A DNA stretch of 64,000 nt from Furfurilactobacillus rossiae DSM 15814 (GTDB taxonomy: Bacteria; Bacillota; Bacilli; Lactobacillales; Lactobacillaceae): positions 45,608 to 109,607 of the forward strand of contig NZ_AUAW01000009.1 of assembly GCF_000428925.1 (NCBI RefSeq), written 5' to 3'. The notes beneath the pieces were generated by a model. The model did no database searches and was not told where the DNA came from. It saw only the letters and a list, made by a program, of their open reading frames with translations. Each line of letters opens with the position of its first letter. The first letter of the stretch is position 1. The position numbers and the translations under genes were made by a program. This document shows positions 62,987 through 64,000 of the stretch, in pieces.

Positions 62987-63463
62987 TTAAAGTAATTCGT
63001 GTTGTTTTAGATAGTCTCTAAGTGCCTTGTCATTTGTGTAGCGAATACCATCAACGACGGTGATGCCACTAAAGGATGCAGCCATTTTTTGCAAATATGG
63101 CATTGAGTCGGTGATAGGCGTACTCATGCTTGTAGTAAAGGGAATGATAGTTTTATTTTTAAAATCCAACTGATCAAATAAAGAATGGATAATCATTGGT
63201 GGTTGTTGCCACCATGTTGGAAAGCCGATAAAAATGTTCTTAAAAGATGTAATATCTGGAAGAGTAGTTAAATCTAGTTGGGGATGGATTTGAGCATCCA
63301 GTTCATGTTTGCCAACTTCAACAACGGCATCGTACCCTTGGGGATACGGTGGTGTTGACTGGACGGCGAATGCTTTCGCACCGGTCAACTGCGCAATATT
63401 GTTTGCCGCTTGACGGGTGGTACCGGAACTAGTGAAATAGAGAATAATGGATTGTTGATTCAT
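62987..63463 (-). CDS. Flavodoxin-family protein
   Basis: A 158-residue flavodoxin-like FMN protein. The phosphate-binding loop is YFTSSGTTRQAAN; the second FMN loop has GFPTWWQQPPM; the third has FTTSMSTPITDS. It resembles the single-domain flavodoxin group common in lactobacilli, which reduce quinones or serve as small electron carriers. The ribosome site is weak (AAAGGAAA about 15 nt upstream). The NmrA-like gene follows 36 bp downstream. Divergent from the interrupted TMEM175 gene. Confidence 0.9.
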   Translation of the reverse strand: MNQQSIILYFTSSGTTRQAANNIAQLTGAKAFAVQSTPPYPQGYDAVVEVGKHELDAQIHPQLDLTTLPDITSFKNIFIGFPTWWQQPPMIIHSLFDQLDFKNKTIIPFTTSMSTPITDSMPYLQKMAASFSGITVVDGIRYTNDKALRDYLKQHELL

Positions 63464-63526
63464 AATATAGTTTGAGTTTCCTTTCTAGCAAACGGTTTTG
63501 CTGGTCATTTACAAACGCACAATACA

Positions 63527-63546
63527 CCTTAAAGTACAGTTTAAGG
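63527..63546. promoter_or_regulatory. Inverted repeat between flavodoxin and TMEM175 fragment
   Basis: CCTTAAA-GTACAG-TTTAAGG is a perfect inverted repeat of 7-bp arms 22 bp before the TMEM175 start, and upstream of the divergent flavodoxin gene. A candidate operator; the regulator is not in the window. Confidence 0.45.
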
Positions 63547-63567
63547 CAACCCATGTAGGAGGTATTT

Positions 63568-63672
63568 ATGGATAAAGATAGATTGGCTGCATTTACGGAC
63601 GCGGTTCTTGCAATTGTGATGACCATTCTAGTACTGGAATTAAAAAAGCCAGCAAGTGTGACACCTTGTTAT
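63568..63672 (+). pseudogene. TMEM175-family gene interrupted by an IS element
   Basis: AGGAGG followed by ATG at 63568 starts a protein beginning RLAAFTDAVLAIVMTILVLE, matching the first helix of the intact TMEM175-type gene at 18609. After 35 codons the host sequence ends at the IS boundary; reading continues 16 codons into the element and stops at 63723. The rest of the gene should lie beyond the window, past the element. Loss of function is expected. Confidence 0.85.
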
Positions 63673-63674
63673 TG

Positions 63675-63728
63675 TCCCCTTAGAGTAGACAGACGAAATA
63701 ATAAATCGTCTATCTATTTCTAAGGGGA
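63675..63728 (+). promoter_or_regulatory. IS-end hairpin covering the transposase ribosome site
   Basis: A 21-22-nt imperfect stem: TCCCCTTAGA (63675 on) through GACG (63695) pairs with CGTC (63707) through TCTAAGGGGA (63728). The right arm includes AAGGGGA, the ribosome site 7 nt before the transposase ATG. Read-through transcripts would fold and hide it. Confidence 0.65.
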
Positions 63729-63735
63729 TTTTTGT

Positions 63736-64000
63736 ATGGAAAAACAAGGACGTTCGTATAGTCTTGAACAAAAGCTAGACACTCTTTATCAGTTCAAACA
63801 CTCAGGCAAAAGCATGAGGGCGTTCACCAAGGACTTTGGAATCGCATTTGTAACACTTAAAAAGTGGCTTGGCCTTGAACAATTAGAAGATTTTAAAGCG
63901 CTTGAACCAAGTCATGAATGGAAACGGTATTCGCAAGATACAAAGAATGCCGCAGTTCATGATCGCTTAGTCAATGGACTGTCTCAACTAGATATCGTTA
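63736..64000 (+). CDS. Transposase HTH protein (OrfA-like), partial
   Basis: The first 88 residues of a transposase-type protein that runs off the window. It starts YSLEQKLDTLYQFKHSGKSM and has a helix-turn-helix (AFTKDFGIAFVTLKKWLGLE), then a second DNA-binding-like segment (DTKNAAVHDRLVNGLSQLDI), as in the OrfA/InsE proteins of IS3-group elements or IS150-type helix-turn-helix pairs. AAGGGGA lies 7 nt upstream of the ATG inside a hairpin. A catalytic DDE frame is expected beyond the edge. Confidence 0.85.
   Translation, partial: MEKQGRSYSLEQKLDTLYQFKHSGKSMRAFTKDFGIAFVTLKKWLGLEQLEDFKALEPSHEWKRYSQDTKNAAVHDRLVNGLSQLDIV

Larger units (their letters stand above)
63673..64000 (+). mobile_element. 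Insertion sequence, left end (IS3-like), partial
   Basis: The boundary is placed at TGTCCCCTTAGAGTAGACAG, where the TMEM175 coding similarity breaks. The element continues past the window. The transposase frame starts at 63736. The family call rests on a small HTH first frame and a TG end. The right terminal repeat and target duplication are not visible. Confidence 0.8.

Overview
The window looks like chromosomal DNA of an obligately heterofermentative lactic acid bacterium of the Lactobacillaceae. Supporting points are the oxidative pentose-phosphate genes zwf and gnd, a water-forming NADH oxidase, glycerol kinase, a thiolase, an LPXTG adhesin, strong AGGAGG-type ribosome binding sites, CcpA (cre) boxes and many short monocistronic units. 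Genus is not settled; a Secundilactobacillus/Levilactobacillus-like host is my inference. No rRNA, tRNA, prophage or CRISPR array was seen. The only mobile element is an insertion sequence entering at the right edge.

Layout. 0-6 kb: a LysR regulator divergent from a fumarate-reductase-like flavoprotein, then gnd and a thiolase. 6-10 kb: an LPXTG adhesin and an Mga-family regulator. 10-16 kb: two paralogous zinc alcohol dehydrogenases, an NmrA-like protein, an AldA-like aldehyde dehydrogenase, a mini cytochrome b5 protein and long hairpin repeats. 16-24 kb: a matrixin metalloprotease, a LysR/SDR divergent pair, a TMEM175-type channel, zwf and glpK. 24-32 kb: an Rrf2-MMPL unit, a MazEF-like toxin-antitoxin pair under a 34-bp palindrome, SdpI, nox and two tandem tiny membrane proteins. 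32-43 kb: a MutS2-like protein without Smr, a polytopic membrane protein, orphan antitoxins, a MarR/MFS pair, tex, a structured non-coding element and sfsA. 43-47 kb: a VTC/DUF4956/TetR/CotH cluster. 47-57 kb: two ABC exporters of the bacteriocin/antimicrobial-resistance type, each with a TetR regulator and recognisable operators, then a flavodoxin-membrane fusion, a VOC protein and a hydrolase unit. 57-62 kb: purine salvage (adenine deaminase, NCS2 permease, divergent adenosine/adenine deaminase-like protein). 62-64 kb: an NmrA-like protein, a flavodoxin, and a TMEM175 gene cut by an IS element.

How it fits together. zwf and gnd generate NADPH and ribulose-5-phosphate, while nox and the ADH/ALDH modules handle redox balance. 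The cre boxes at nox, glpK and the second ADH tie these genes to carbon status. The 43-55 kb block is an envelope and stress region rich in TetR control. The points most worth a second look are a multi-branched structured element upstream of tex, a family of long hairpin repeats with compensatory stem changes, the VTC-DUF4956-TetR-CotH operon, four copies of one TetR-type operator around a MacB exporter and an overlooked 39-residue gene, two genes lacking a canonical start codon where one is expected, and tandem 55-57-residue membrane proteins.
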